Positions 44,464 to 55,384 of a stretch of 64,000 nucleotides of DNA are shown here, in pieces. The translations under genes and the position numbers were made by a program. Source of the stretch: Gigaspora rosea (Eukaryota > Glomeromycota > Glomeromycetes > Diversisporales > Gigasporaceae); NCBI GenBank assembly GCA_003550325.1, contig QKWP01000220.1, positions 218,091 through 282,090 on the forward strand, in the 5' to 3' direction. The notes below the pieces were generated by a model that was not told the DNA's origin, ran no database searches, and saw only the letters and a program-made list of their open reading frames with translations. Within the stretch, counting starts at the first letter, position 1, and each line of letters opens with the position of its first letter.

Positions 44464-46853
44464 TAGGGTGTCCAGGATTATGCGATGCGATAAGGTGAAT
44501 TATGCGATACAATCAGGTCAATTATGCGATGGGTGCGAAATGATTTTAAAATTATGTGAAATAAATAAATAGCATATGTTTTTTTTAATCCATATTTTTA
44601 ATACCATTTATTTATTAAAATTTAAAAAAATTCGATATTCTAATCGAGTTTTCTGATAAAGCATGTCTATTATCTGCCAAAATTCGCTTATAAGCTAAAA
44701 AGCTACGTTTAACATCCACTCCTGAAACCAGTAACCAAATATAAACTAACGCAACTTTGCTAATATTTGGTAACAAAGCTATTTTCTTACGCCAATAATT
44801 ATCCAAATCAAAATTTTCTCCAAATATTCCCGACAACCCTGCATAAATTGCCCATTTGCTAAGAAGATTATTTGACAGATTTTCTAATTCCTTAATCGCT
44901 TTATATTCTGTAATATTGCATCGATCAGTTTGGGCTTGTATATATCGGGGATCAAAGCAACGAATTGCTTTGAAAATTAAAAGTGCAGAATGTTTATGAA
45001 TATGTTTGTTAAATTTCTCATATGCTATTTGAAATACTTCTTTAAAGATTGTATCATATGAAGATACATTATATTGATATGTTTGGCAAAGATCAACCAT
45101 CTCATTCGACTTTGGTGGCACTTGACGACCTAAATTTAGATAAGCACATACTTGCTCTAACCTATCTGCAACAAACGGTGCTACTGGCTTATTACGAATT
45201 TTAAAAAATTCAAGACTACTAACCAATCTATAAATTTTAATAAGTAATTTAATTAGCAAATATATAATTAATTAGTTATAATACATATTAATACCACAGT
45301 AATTACTTACAATTGTGTATTATAAGTAATAAAATAAAGAATAAATTGCAAATAAAACAAATTCAAAAACCTTTACTAACTCTGAAATTGCAGTACTATC
45401 ATTGCCTATTTCGGATTCCTTAAAATAAAAATCAACTAAAAATTTCAAATGATTACAAATCCAAAATGCAAACTTAAACCATGTATTCCATCTTGTTTTT
45501 ACAGGTAATGGTAGAAGCATGGGATCCGATTGACCATTTAAAGAAAGAAAAGAAATCCATTGTCGTTTTCTAGCTGGAGAATATGTAAAAGTTGTTTTAA
45601 TTAAACCAATAGTGGAATCAAGAAGCTTAAAATTTTTATATCCAATCCAAACTTCTCCTACTACATTAAGTATGTGAGCGAAACATAGATTGTGCTTAAT
45701 TTGGGGCATCAAAGGAGAAAGAATATTGAATGCAGCTAACATGTATGAAGCATTATCTGAAATAAATAAAATTACATTCTCAAAGGAAACTTCATAATAA
45801 GACAGTGTTGAAATAACAAGTTGAGAAATAGTAGTTTTATTTACAGCTTGCAGATAATCTGTTTTGACCAAATAAGTTTGATCAAAAAAACTAAACAAAA
45901 TGTTTACTACCGCCCTGCTACAAGAATCCATTGTCTCATCTACTGTAATGCAAATTTTTTTTCATTTATCAAATTTTTAAGTCTTTCTTCTTCACATTGA
46001 AACAAAATTGGAAGATACTTTTCACGAATTTGATTAGCTCCAGGAACTGCACCACCTATCAAAAAAAATAATTACATAAAAATAATTAATGCTTGTAAAA
46101 AATTAAATTATATTTGTTAAAAATAAAAAAAATTTACACACCATTTTTGCAATATTTATTTAAAAATGGTTGAAAATGATGAATTTTTTTAAAAGGTATA
46201 TCAGCCTTAGCTAATATCTTTACGAAATCAAGAACAAATTGTTCTTTTTCATCATAAGGTTTTTTAAAAGTAATGGTACGTTGAGTTAAAGTTTTTTGAG
46301 ATTTTTGTAGTGCAGAGTTATTTTTATGATTAGAAGATTCCAAGTGTTTATCAATTACAGATTTTTTTTCATAATCAATAGTCGTTTGACAAAACCAAAA
46401 AAAAGTTTTTCTCTATCTGCATAAAAGTTATCCTTATATGAAGGATTTTTATAAAGCCGTTCTGTGGCCATAACCATATTGTTTTTTTTTATTAAACTTC
46501 AACTTTTTACTAACAAGCGAGACCACAAAAAAAATTTTTTAATAAAATCTTGGATATCCAAGAATCGTTTTCTTATTTAACCCCTTGACGTCTGATGTCA
46601 ATGAAACACTATTTAAGAAGTATCGGTATCACTTTTTTTATTTATCTTTATTACCGTACTTGCTTTATTTAACAATTCATTATGCTTACGATGTAATATA
46701 ATGTACTGCCAAATAAAGCTACTATTTATAATACTGATTCACCAATCATATTACAAGGATGCTTTTTTCTGCCTGATTATGCAAAGCATCCGCGATGCGA
46801 AAATTTGGTAAATTATGCGCATATTATGCTTTCGCATAATCCTGGACACCCTA
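44464..46853 (-). mobile_element. hAT transposon with transposase, 2390 bp, TSD CTCTAGAG
   Basis: Ends TAGGGTGTCCAGGATTATGC are inverted and identical over more than 20 bp, and both sub-terminal regions repeat TTATGCGATG-type motifs. CTCTAGAG flanks both sides (44456-44463 and 46854-46861); removing one copy rejoins the SINE-like body. It carries the only recognisable DNA transposase in the window, on the minus strand. Confidence 0.95.
44615..46477 (-). pseudogene. hAT-family transposase (BED finger, RNase H-like core, dimerisation domain)
   Basis: The enzyme would cut and rejoin element ends. Starting at the ATG at 46475-46477 (or 46469-46471), MATERLYKNPSYKDNFYADR leads to a BED-finger relic with CQTTIDYEKKSVIDKHLESS ending NHK. 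An intron at 46056-46141 (86 bp) follows KYCKNG and rejoins GAVPGANQIREKYLP. The core shows TVDETMDS, SDNASYM, CFAHILN and TRWNTWF, which match the first and second catalytic aspartate regions, the C/H motif and the RW motif of hAT. The C-terminal piece (44615-45259) has ALLPNISKVALVYIW and DVKRSFLAYKRILADNR, the hAT dimerisation signature. Single-base frame shifts fall in an A8 run (46397-46404) and a T8 run (45955-45962). A further break or intron lies at 45260-45320. These are either inactivating or sequencing errors in homopolymers. Confidence 0.9.
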
Positions 46854-48228
46854 CTCTAGAGCTGTATTACAGAACTGAGCAAATAAATCCTGGGGAGCGC
46901 TGGCACTGTGTTATGCACAGAACCGTAGGACAAAGGAAACCATACTTGGCAAGACCCGAGCAAAAAGGTTACCGACTTCGACGGTACTTAAACAGAAATC
47001 AGACGGGGTCGGACCAGAAGCGGACTGACTGAGAAGCGGACTGACCGGAAGCAGACTTACTACAAAAGGGCCTATGGCGGGCTCTACTAACCAGACTGCT
47101 GGAATTCGCTCCGGAAGAAAAGGACATGCGTTACAGAAGCATGTACCAAGGAGAAGGAGACCTTGGTTCGCCAAGGCAGACCACTCCTTCCGAGTCCTTG
47201 GCATTGGGAGTAGGAATGTAGCCGGGGAAAAGAAAGTGAGGTAGGGGTAAAGGAAGCAACTGGAAAGAAACCAGAAAAGGGATGGAAGAAGTACTGGGGT
47301 TAGTGAACTTTGCAAGGGCATGCATAATGCTATAGATACTAATAGGAAGGTAGTGGCTTGAGATACGGGCTAGGTTACAGCAGCATTCAAGAGATGGCTT
47401 GAGATATGAACCTGGTGGCGGCAGCACTACAGGTACTACTAGAGGACAAGCAATATGTACAAAAACTAGGTTGAGCATATGAGTGGGACATATAGGATGC
47501 TCTGGTAAGGTTTAGGTCATAGATAAAACAGTCTAAGTCTTGGTACTTAATAGTTGTAGGAATCAATATAATAGACATGGATGTTGTAATGATAACTATA
47601 CTAATAAAAGTCCGAGGCATGACCTCACCTTGATAATATAAAAAAAAATAAAATAAAAAAATAAAAAAGTTACTATTAATAAATTTTTTTATTTTATCAA
47701 TAAAATAATCAAAATAATTTTATTTTTATTAATCCGGTAACCTAATAAGTATATTAAATTAAAAAAATCAAAAATTAATTTGTACAAAAAATATTTGAAT
47801 CAGAGCTATTTGAGGTACAAATCTTTATGCACCAGACTATATATAGAATAAAATGCATGTTTTTATAATAGTAAAATTTTTAATATAGTATATATTTAAA
47901 AAAATTATACTTCGATATAGCATAAAGTTCCCCCAGTTGGCTCAAATTTTCCTGAGTTATACAAAATCATTAATTTTGATTGGTTGATATTATATGATCT
48001 TTACATGATTTTGTAAACAACTTTAGATACCTAAAGTTTAATCTTTATAACTTGATAAATATTCAACCAATTTTAATAATTTTACTATTTTTAGAATCAC
48101 AAAACCTGCTCTATAATTTTATTTAATAGTTTAAATGATTTGTTTAAAAAATTTTTACTAAACTTTAAAAAGAAAAATCGATACTACAAAAATCATATGA
48201 TAAATAATCTACATACCCCCACCCTTAA

Positions 48229-49437
48229 AAGAACAAAGTTTGCATTTTGTGCAAGACTATATTATGGTTTTAAATTTTTTACTATCAATAAATGAAAAGA
48301 CACAACATTTAAATAGGCGAATTGCACTGATAGTTGCTAAATAGCTGGGCCAGATATTTATTAGAAAAGTACTATACATGTCAGTCTATTCATAGCAAAT
48401 TGAATCATTTTTACCTATCCTAGGTTCTTTACATGTATCATTTAATAGTAGGGAACATATTATATTAGTATATCATTCATTTTTATGAAGTTGTTCCATT
48501 TTGTATTTGGAAAGAAGAAAAAATTTGCAAAGAAAACTCACCTTTAGAGGATAAATCTCTTATTAGAACTCTGTAAAATGCTTGAATTAAAATAAAAAAT
48601 GACATTTTTGTAACATTTGGCCAAATGTACAAGGATATCGAATATCATGCTATAATTGATTTGGTTGTCAATTTAGTCTCTGCTACACTTGATGTCTATG
48701 CTTTAATATTTTGATCCAGTCAATTTAATAAATATATAAAGGCAATTTTTCAGATCTGGACTTTTACTTTGTGCCAGAAGCGAAAGAATTATAATAAAGC
48801 GTATCACATATTTCTTTTAGATATATTTTACTAGAATGACATTAACTATTCTTTTTTAAATGTATTACAGGAACATTTAATTTGTTTTACCGAGTATTTT
48901 GTAGAAAATGTAAACAGTAAAATTAGAGCAAACATCTCAAAATGCAATGGTTGATAATATAAGCTTATGTTATTATGAACCACGATTGTATATTTAAAGA
49001 CACCTATTGCAAAACACAACAGTACCCCTACACTCTAACAGCATTAAACTTTTTGTATGATAAAACTGTGCTTTTTCTTTTACAACATTTTCAAGATCTG
49101 TACCACAACTATGAAAAAAGTAAACCAAAGCCTAATAATCGTTGAAAAAGTAACCCAAAATCTAACAACAGTAAAAAAAGTAATGCAAAGTCTAAAAAAT
49201 TACCAGAAATATACCACCTTGCTACCTTAAATGAGGATGTGGATTTACGATGTCTACCAACTGGCTACAGCACAGCACAGCCCCCACATCCTGAATTATG
49301 TGATAAATGCTGAGGAGGACATTGACAACGATGATGAAGATGATGTTGAAAATGTGGAAGAGAATTCAGAGGAGGTAGAGACAATAGATATTTCAGCGAG
49401 TCTGGCGGCACAAATTGAACAAATAAAATACTGGTAA
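48229..49437 (+). pseudogene. Multicopy-family pseudogene, C-terminal part
   Basis: It continues the 42871-43676 relic across the TTAA element: KEQSLHFVQDYIMVLNFLLS, then GQIFIRKVLYMS, LGSLHVSFNSREHIILVYHS and, in another frame, MKLFHFVFGKKKKFAKK. RINLLLELCKML comes next, and later FVENVNSKIRANISK-like sequence, all with stops and frame changes. The final open stretch (49231-49437) is acidic (EEDIDNDDEDDVENVEENSE) and ends AAQIEQIKYW. The block order matches what I remember of an uncharacterised family in arbuscular mycorrhizal fungi. Its role is unknown. Confidence 0.6.
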
Positions 49438-51102
49438 ATACATAGAATATTTGAACCAGCTATAAATTCTCTTCTGGATTCATAAAACAGTTTTAAAAAA
49501 AAAACCTTAAAAAAAAAAACCAAGTATAATCAATTTTATTATGAAAACACTCGGTATATAAAAGTAGTTAGATCGTTAGATCAATAAGATGGATTTATAC
49601 AATCTACTTACTTTACAACCCGAAGAACAGTCTAGTAAAGTTTCAAATGAAACGGTTGATTTTTTTTGTGTCATATGATGTGTCTCCTATCATATGATTT
49701 CAAAATATAATTAAAATCGATGCTGCTCACATGATATCTGGTGGCTTATTCTGCAACCCTATACCCATACTGTACTTCGTAGAGCACAGAGGCATTGTTG
49801 GCCATAGAAGTTGTTCATTCATAAGAAGGAATAGGTTCAATGACAAACAATAATCATTAATAAATTATACTACAGTATGTCTTTTATATACTTAAATTGA
49901 TTGCCAAAGATATAAAGCTATATACAGTCACAAGTTTTATACAATATTCACTTACTTAAAAGTACATCGGGCTGTAATTAAATGGTTAATAACTTAAATG
50001 GTAAGCCATTTTAAAATAAATACACAACACAAATTCGATTTTAAAATTTGTTGTACCAATAATATAATATTTGTTCGATAATTTGTACAACAAAAACTGT
50101 CGAACAAAGATGCACCATAAATACAATTAAATCACATGAAAGTCATCAAATAAAATCCTCGAATTCGGATACACCCTTTCACTTGTCACTTAACCATGCA
50201 CTTCGTTGCACTCCGTTCCTGGTATGCTATAAAAATTTTCATATTATTATATACATTTGTAATAATCATTATATAAACTTTATGAATATACTGTTATATT
50301 TATATAGGACTAATGCCTGACTGTCGCGGGTTAAGTAATAATGAAGTTTTACTATACACCTAACACAGTGACTTTTCGAGATGTAATACTATTTTCATTT
50401 TTGCTTATATATATTACAGAAGCAAAGACTAATTTATTATTTTCTTTCTTTTATATTGCATTCGATTACATCATTTGCATCATTTTCCCTAAATCGACTC
50501 ACATACTACATTAAACTTTCTTATTATAATTGATTAGGTTAATACGTTGTATAATATATCCGCTTGTGCTTTGTTTTTGTTACAGTATTACTCTAAAGTA
50601 AAATGTAGTAATGTGCATACAAACATGAATGTTCACAATCAAACTTAAATATGTAAATAATGATGCATCAAAATTCTCTAGTATTACCATTAGTAATGAT
50701 TAAATTCAAGAAAAAAATTGCATATTCGTTTTGTTCATTTTTACTCTTCACTTTAGAAACCTGACTCTTTAATTGTTCAAGCAAAGATTCCACCTCAATT
50801 AACATCCTCTAAGGCTATATGACATATTTAACAGATAAATTTTATATTTAGCTTTCAAAAACCTAATTATACATTATAAATAACAAGCGCCTACTTTTGA
50901 TTTTAGGTTCAAAAATCCCCTTTAGCTCTGTTCCTGGTTTTAGCGCAACTACAGTACGTTACGCAGCTATCCTATTCAACCATATAGGGGTACATATTTG
51001 TGTGACATATCCCTGACCGATATGTATGCAGTAATACATATGTATTTTTTCAATAAATTTGATGATTTCTTATGTAACATATTTTATCTTTCTTGAGACA
51101 AG
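49438..51102. other. Intergenic DNA upstream of the Sel1-kinase gene, no gene seen
   Basis: AT-rich. A hairpin-capable pair AATTTGTTGTACCAA / ATTTGTACAACAAA is at about 50047-50095. No promoter element stands out. Confidence 0.5.
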
Positions 51103-53999
51103 ATGTCAAATTATAATAATATATCCGTAAAACAGCCAGAGCAAATTGACAGTTTTTCAGATATTACTCAGTTAGCCAACAATGTTACCCAATTGCATTT
51201 AGAAAATAACAATTCACAAGATTTTGTTAATGAATTATTGAAGAAATGTGTAATCTGTATGTTCATGAAAGATTAAAAGGCAAAGATGATCGTTCAATTC
51301 TTGAAACTTTAGAACAATTTCTAGTAAACCAAAAACAAAATCCAGTTGATATTATCAACTTTTGTTTAAATGATCAAGTCAATCCTATAATTCAAAACAT
51401 TATTGCAGATTGTTATTATTACGGTAAATGGGTTGAAGAGGATGAACATAAGGTTTTCATTTATTGCCAAAAATCTGCAGAGATGGGTGACGCTGATGGA
51501 ACATTTAAAGTTGGAAATTGTTATTATGAAAGAATTGGAGTTGAAAAGGATGAGCATAAGGCTTTTATTTATTATCAAAAATCTGCAGAGATGGGTAACG
51601 CTAATGGAATATATAACGTTGGATGTTGTTATCAAAATGGAATTGGAGTTGAAATTGATGAACATAAAGCTTTCATTTATTATCAAAAATCTGCAGAGAT
51701 GGGGTATATTGGAGGAACATATAACGTTGGATATTGTTATGAAAATGGAATTGGAGTTGAAAAGGACGAACATAAGGTTTTCATTTATTATCAAAAATCT
51801 GCAGAGATGGAGTATATTAACGGAATATATAACGTTGGATATTGTTATCAATATGGAATTGGAGTTGAAAAGGATGAACATAATGCTTTCATTTATTATC
51901 AAAAATCTGCAGAGAAGGGGAATATTAACGGAATATATAAAGTTGGAGGCTGTTATTTCTATGGAATTGGAGTTGAAAAAGATGAACATAAGGCCTTCAT
52001 TTATTATCAAAAGTCTGCAGAGATGGGTGACGCTAGTGGAACATCTAATGTTGGATATTGTTATGAAAATGGAATTGGAATTGAAATTGATGAACATAAG
52101 GCTTTAATTTACTATCAAAAATCTGCAGAGATGGGGAATATTACTGGATCATACAGTGTTGGATATTGTTATCAATATTGAATAGGAGTTGAAAAGGATG
52201 AACATAAGGCTTTTATTTATTTACAAAAATCTGCAGAGATGGATGACGCTATTGGAATGTCAGCCGTTGCTGAATGTTACCGAAATGGAATTGGAATAGG
52301 AAGAGATATAGATAAAGCTAAATTCTGGCATCAAAGGTAAATTTTGAGTTTAAATTTGTGCTACTGCATTATGACGTATCACAATCCATTCATAATATCA
52401 GGTGCTATTGATTAAAATCAACGTTAGAATTAAAATAAGGTTATAATGACGTAATAAAAAAAAATTTAAAAGAAAGATTTCATACGAGAAATTTCAATTA
52501 TAATCGATTTTTAAGAAAAAAAATTTTTTTACATCTGATCATTATGTTTGATAATACTCATTCATTATTCAAGTATCAATATATATCAGATATAGTATAT
52601 ACTTATTTAATCATTTTGTACATTTAAATCGCGATTAGAGAAAAAGATTTAACATTGGGTATTATACCATAATTGCTATTTTTATAAAATATATTGTTAT
52701 TAGTTTATTTATTGATAAATTTTATTAATAATTTTATAAATAATTAATAGCACAAATGAGTGGATAAGTAATTCAGAAATTGAAGATGATTTAAAAAAAT
52801 ATTAACGGAAAATAAATATCAATTGTCTTGGATTTCTTATGACGAATTTAAAGATATTGTAGAAATAGGTAGAGGTGGATTTGCAACTGTATTTTATGCT
52901 AATTGGCATAAAAAAAGTCCAACTATGATCAAACCTGTTGCGCTTAAATTACTTCATAAATCAAATAATCATCGTAAAGAATTTATAAGAGAGGTAATTT
53001 TTTAAGTGTTTTTATTAATTATGTTATTCGTGGTTTATCATTTATGTTAATAATTTGAACATACTATATTTTATTTTAATAATAATAAGTTAAAAGCATA
53101 TTGTGATATTAGTCTTAAAGATCCAACATTTTTAAAATGCTTCGGTATATCAAACGACATAGCTTCTAAAGATTACATTCTCGTTATGAAATATGCTCCA
53201 AAAGGTTGTTTGCGCAAACATTTACGTACCATAGCACAAATGGATTGGAAGGACAAATTAAACCTGCTACAAAGTATTGCATCTGATCTTTATATAATTC
53301 ATTCTAATGACCTTATTCATCGCGATTTACACAGCGGAAATATACTTCTTGATAATTTTAAAAGCGCATACATTGCAGATTTGGGACTTTCGATAACAGC
53401 TGATATTGCATCAAAATCAAAATCTGATAAAATTTGTGGAATTTTACCTTATATTGCCCCTGAAGTTTTGAATAATCATCCATATACTAAAGCATCTGAT
53501 ATTTATTCATTTGGTATAATCATATGGGAAATTTTATACGGTAAACCCGTACCTTTTGAACTAAATTCAAAATTACAATCTGAGTTACAATTTCAAATAC
53601 AAGTATGTAACGGTTTAAGACCATATATTTATGACGCTACAGCCAGGTGCTATGCGGATTTAATGAAGAAATGTTGGCATCTTGAACCAAATGAATGACC
53701 AACAGCAACTGAAATATGTGATATTTTGGCCGAGTGGCAGAATAATGTAATTATTTTATCTGAATTATCTGATTCTGATAAAAAATTACTGAGTGCAAAA
53801 AATGATAATATACATGAATTTATTTATTCTAATTATAAAAGTTGTTTTATTTCGTCTATGAAATATCAAGGTAATTCTACTTTTTTTTTTTTTTTAAAAA
53901 AAAATATTCTATTATTCTACATCCTAACATTATTTAATAATTCTTTTTATAGCTAGTGAAATTTATGAATTAGAAATACCAGATACTATCTATGAATAG
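51103..53999 (+). pseudogene. Sel1-repeat / tyrosine-kinase-like protein kinase gene with four lesions
   Basis: Start ATG 51103 (MSNYNNISVKQPEQIDSF). One base is missing near 51241, after which the frame from 51246 holds nine near-identical 36-residue Sel1 units (VGYCYxxGIGVEKDEHKAFI then YYQKSAEMG). TGA at 52179-52181 replaces a glycine codon in the eighth. The Sel1 exon ends at 52336; an intron 52337-52750 joins in phase to TNEWISNSEIEDDLKK, where one base is missing in the A7 run at 52793-52799. The kinase domain follows: glycine loop GRGGFATVF, lysine in VALKLL, intron 52994-53089, HRDLHSGN, ADLGLS in place of DFG, APE, and SDIYSFGIIIWEI. TGA at 53696-53698 stands where PNERPT is usual. 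The last intron is 53871-53952 and the stop TAG is at 53997-53999. Sel1 repeats are protein-interaction scaffolds; the domain order suggests a signalling protein. The Sel1-kinase link rests on splice phase. Confidence 0.85.
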
Positions 54000-54978
54000 G
54001 AAAAAACAAATATGTTTCACTATACATGCTGTTTATGTAATATATTCAAACCTCAGGTAGAGATATAACTATGCTAAAATTTAACAAATAGATATTTTAT
54101 TCTGCTAAATAATGGGTATATAAATTAGGTTGAGATATAACATTTGGTGAAATAACTGAGATTGTGATTGGCTGTGAGTTTTTGCCTGATGGTAAAATAT
54201 TGTAAATTTCGCTTCAATTATTTTGCATTTTGTATTAAACTATTAAACTATTGTATTTAGCATCTTTATAAATTTTGAATACGCAATTTTAAATAGAAGT
54301 TACTCGGTTTTTTTGCATTGTATGCGCGTTCCAAGATTAATTCAATAAAGATTGCTCTTTTGCATTTAATATTAAATGTAAAATTTTTACAAGTCTTTTA
54401 TCTCTATTATAAAAATTTGGCATGCTTTACAAATTTGTTATAATAATTCTACACCATGACAGTTTACAAATGCACACGAAAATAAATTTCTATGATTATT
54501 TCGAATTTCACACTTGTAGAATTGTAATCATAAATCTATTCAACAGTTTAAACGATATAAATTTATTATGTTTTGTACCTAAAATATTATTACAAAACAT
54601 TAGAGGATTCGTTATACAATGAGGTGGGTTGATGTTATTGTTGTGTTATGGTATAGTTATGTTTATTCAAAAACTTAGCATATGATGACTTGGAATTATT
54701 GTATAAATTTGTTAGTATTATAAATTAAAAATATAGTGTAATATTGCAGTAAAAATTAAGATTTTTAAAATGTTATAATATCAAAAATAACCATCTAAAG
54801 ACTGTATTAATGTATATTTATAATTATTTTGAAATTTTCAGAAAAGAACCATGAATTATATTTTAAAATATAACATTAAACAAATGCCCTTATTAGCTAT
54901 TCTATATAAAAAACGAGCATCTTACCAAACTCACGTAATATGTATCTAAGCATTTGATTAGGAATTTATGGCTTTCTC
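54000..54978. other. Intergenic DNA, no gene seen
   Basis: AT-rich; the 66-codon frame at 54422-54622 has no recognisable content. It separates two convergent coding regions, so both 3' ends lie here. Confidence 0.5.
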
Positions 54979-55376
54979 TTATAATAAGCGAAAGGTAATT
55001 GCCACTGGCTCCGGCACATAGATCTTTATAAATAACATCCCATCATTATAATATGATGGTGATTTAACTTTACTCTCCATAAATCTAATTCTAAAAAATA
55101 GGTTTTTTTCGATTTCACTAGTCCTCCAAATAAGATCTATGTATTTCCCATCAGCACCACTATTAAGATCAATATTACTTGACTTCCAATAATCAGGCAT
55201 GCGTGTTCCTGAGTCATTTTGGATCAGGAAATCAATGCTTGAAACAGGTGGATATCCTTTCTCATAATACATACCAACAAACATGAATTTACTACCATGA
55301 TTAGCATTTAGATTCTGTGGAGACCATTCCACAGTTTCTGTATTCAGTGGTAGATATTCATTAGTACAAGCCTCAA
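54979..55376 (-). CDS. Terminal exon of a protein with DLNxGAxGKYI motif (MABP-like, tentative)
   Basis: An open frame of about 132 codons has no methionine near its 5' end. It begins EACTNEYLPLNTETVEWSPQ after a TTTTCAG that looks like a 3' splice site. The protein contains PPVSSIDFLIQNDSG and IDLNSGADGKYIDLIWR. The PxxxIxFxxxD...DLNxGAxGKYIxL pattern resembles repeats of MABP/beta-prism-type proteins in these fungi; that comparison is from memory and only tentative. There is no signal peptide or membrane segment in this part. The upstream end abuts a 1.1-kb MITE at 55385, and I could not find the preceding exons beyond it, so the gene may be disrupted. Confidence 0.55.
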
Positions 55377-55384
55377 CTGAAAAC

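Larger units (their letters stand above)
44277..47662 (+). mobile_element. Long SINE-like retroposon (988 bp without its hAT insertion), 17-bp TSD
   Basis: It is flanked by AAAAAAGTTACTATTAA at 44260-44276 and 47663-47679. The 5' head is tRNA-like: TAGTATAGTTGG (44290-44301) fits an RNA polymerase III A box and AGTTCGAATCC (44342-44352) a B box. The 3' end is an A-rich tail (about 47638-47662). The body is markedly GC-richer than its surroundings. The frames inside it on the minus strand (46911-47321, 47131-47478) have no recognisable domain and oppose the direction implied by the tail. Structure fits a pol III-transcribed retroposon moved by LINE machinery; nearly 1 kb is long for a SINE. 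A hAT transposon interrupts it at 44464. Confidence 0.85.
43677..48224. mobile_element. TTAA-type TIR element, 4548 bp with its nested insertions (1145 bp without)
   Basis: Ends GGGTAGGGGGTACATAGATC and, inverted, GGGTGGGGGTATGTAGATTA are flanked by TTAA (43673-43676 and 48225-48228). Further inside, TCATATGATTTT and GTGCATAAAGATTTGTACCT occur as an inverted pair (left about 43700-43840, right about 47815-48205). Deleting the element and one TTAA restores the host frame as LQLVGLKEQSLHFVQ. A TTAA target suggests piggyBac; there is no transposase of its own. A further lone end of this family is at 57976. Confidence 0.93.

Noticed and set aside
46911-47478. Minus-strand frames of 115-136 codons in the GC-rich retroposon body
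   Set aside because: Frames arise from GC content; no domain, and they oppose the direction given by the A-rich tail and pol III boxes.
51366-52097. Long antisense frame of 243 codons opposite the Sel1 gene
   Set aside because: Shadow of the 108-bp Sel1 repeat; the plus strand carries the real motif. The same holds for the second plus-strand frame at 51403-52107.
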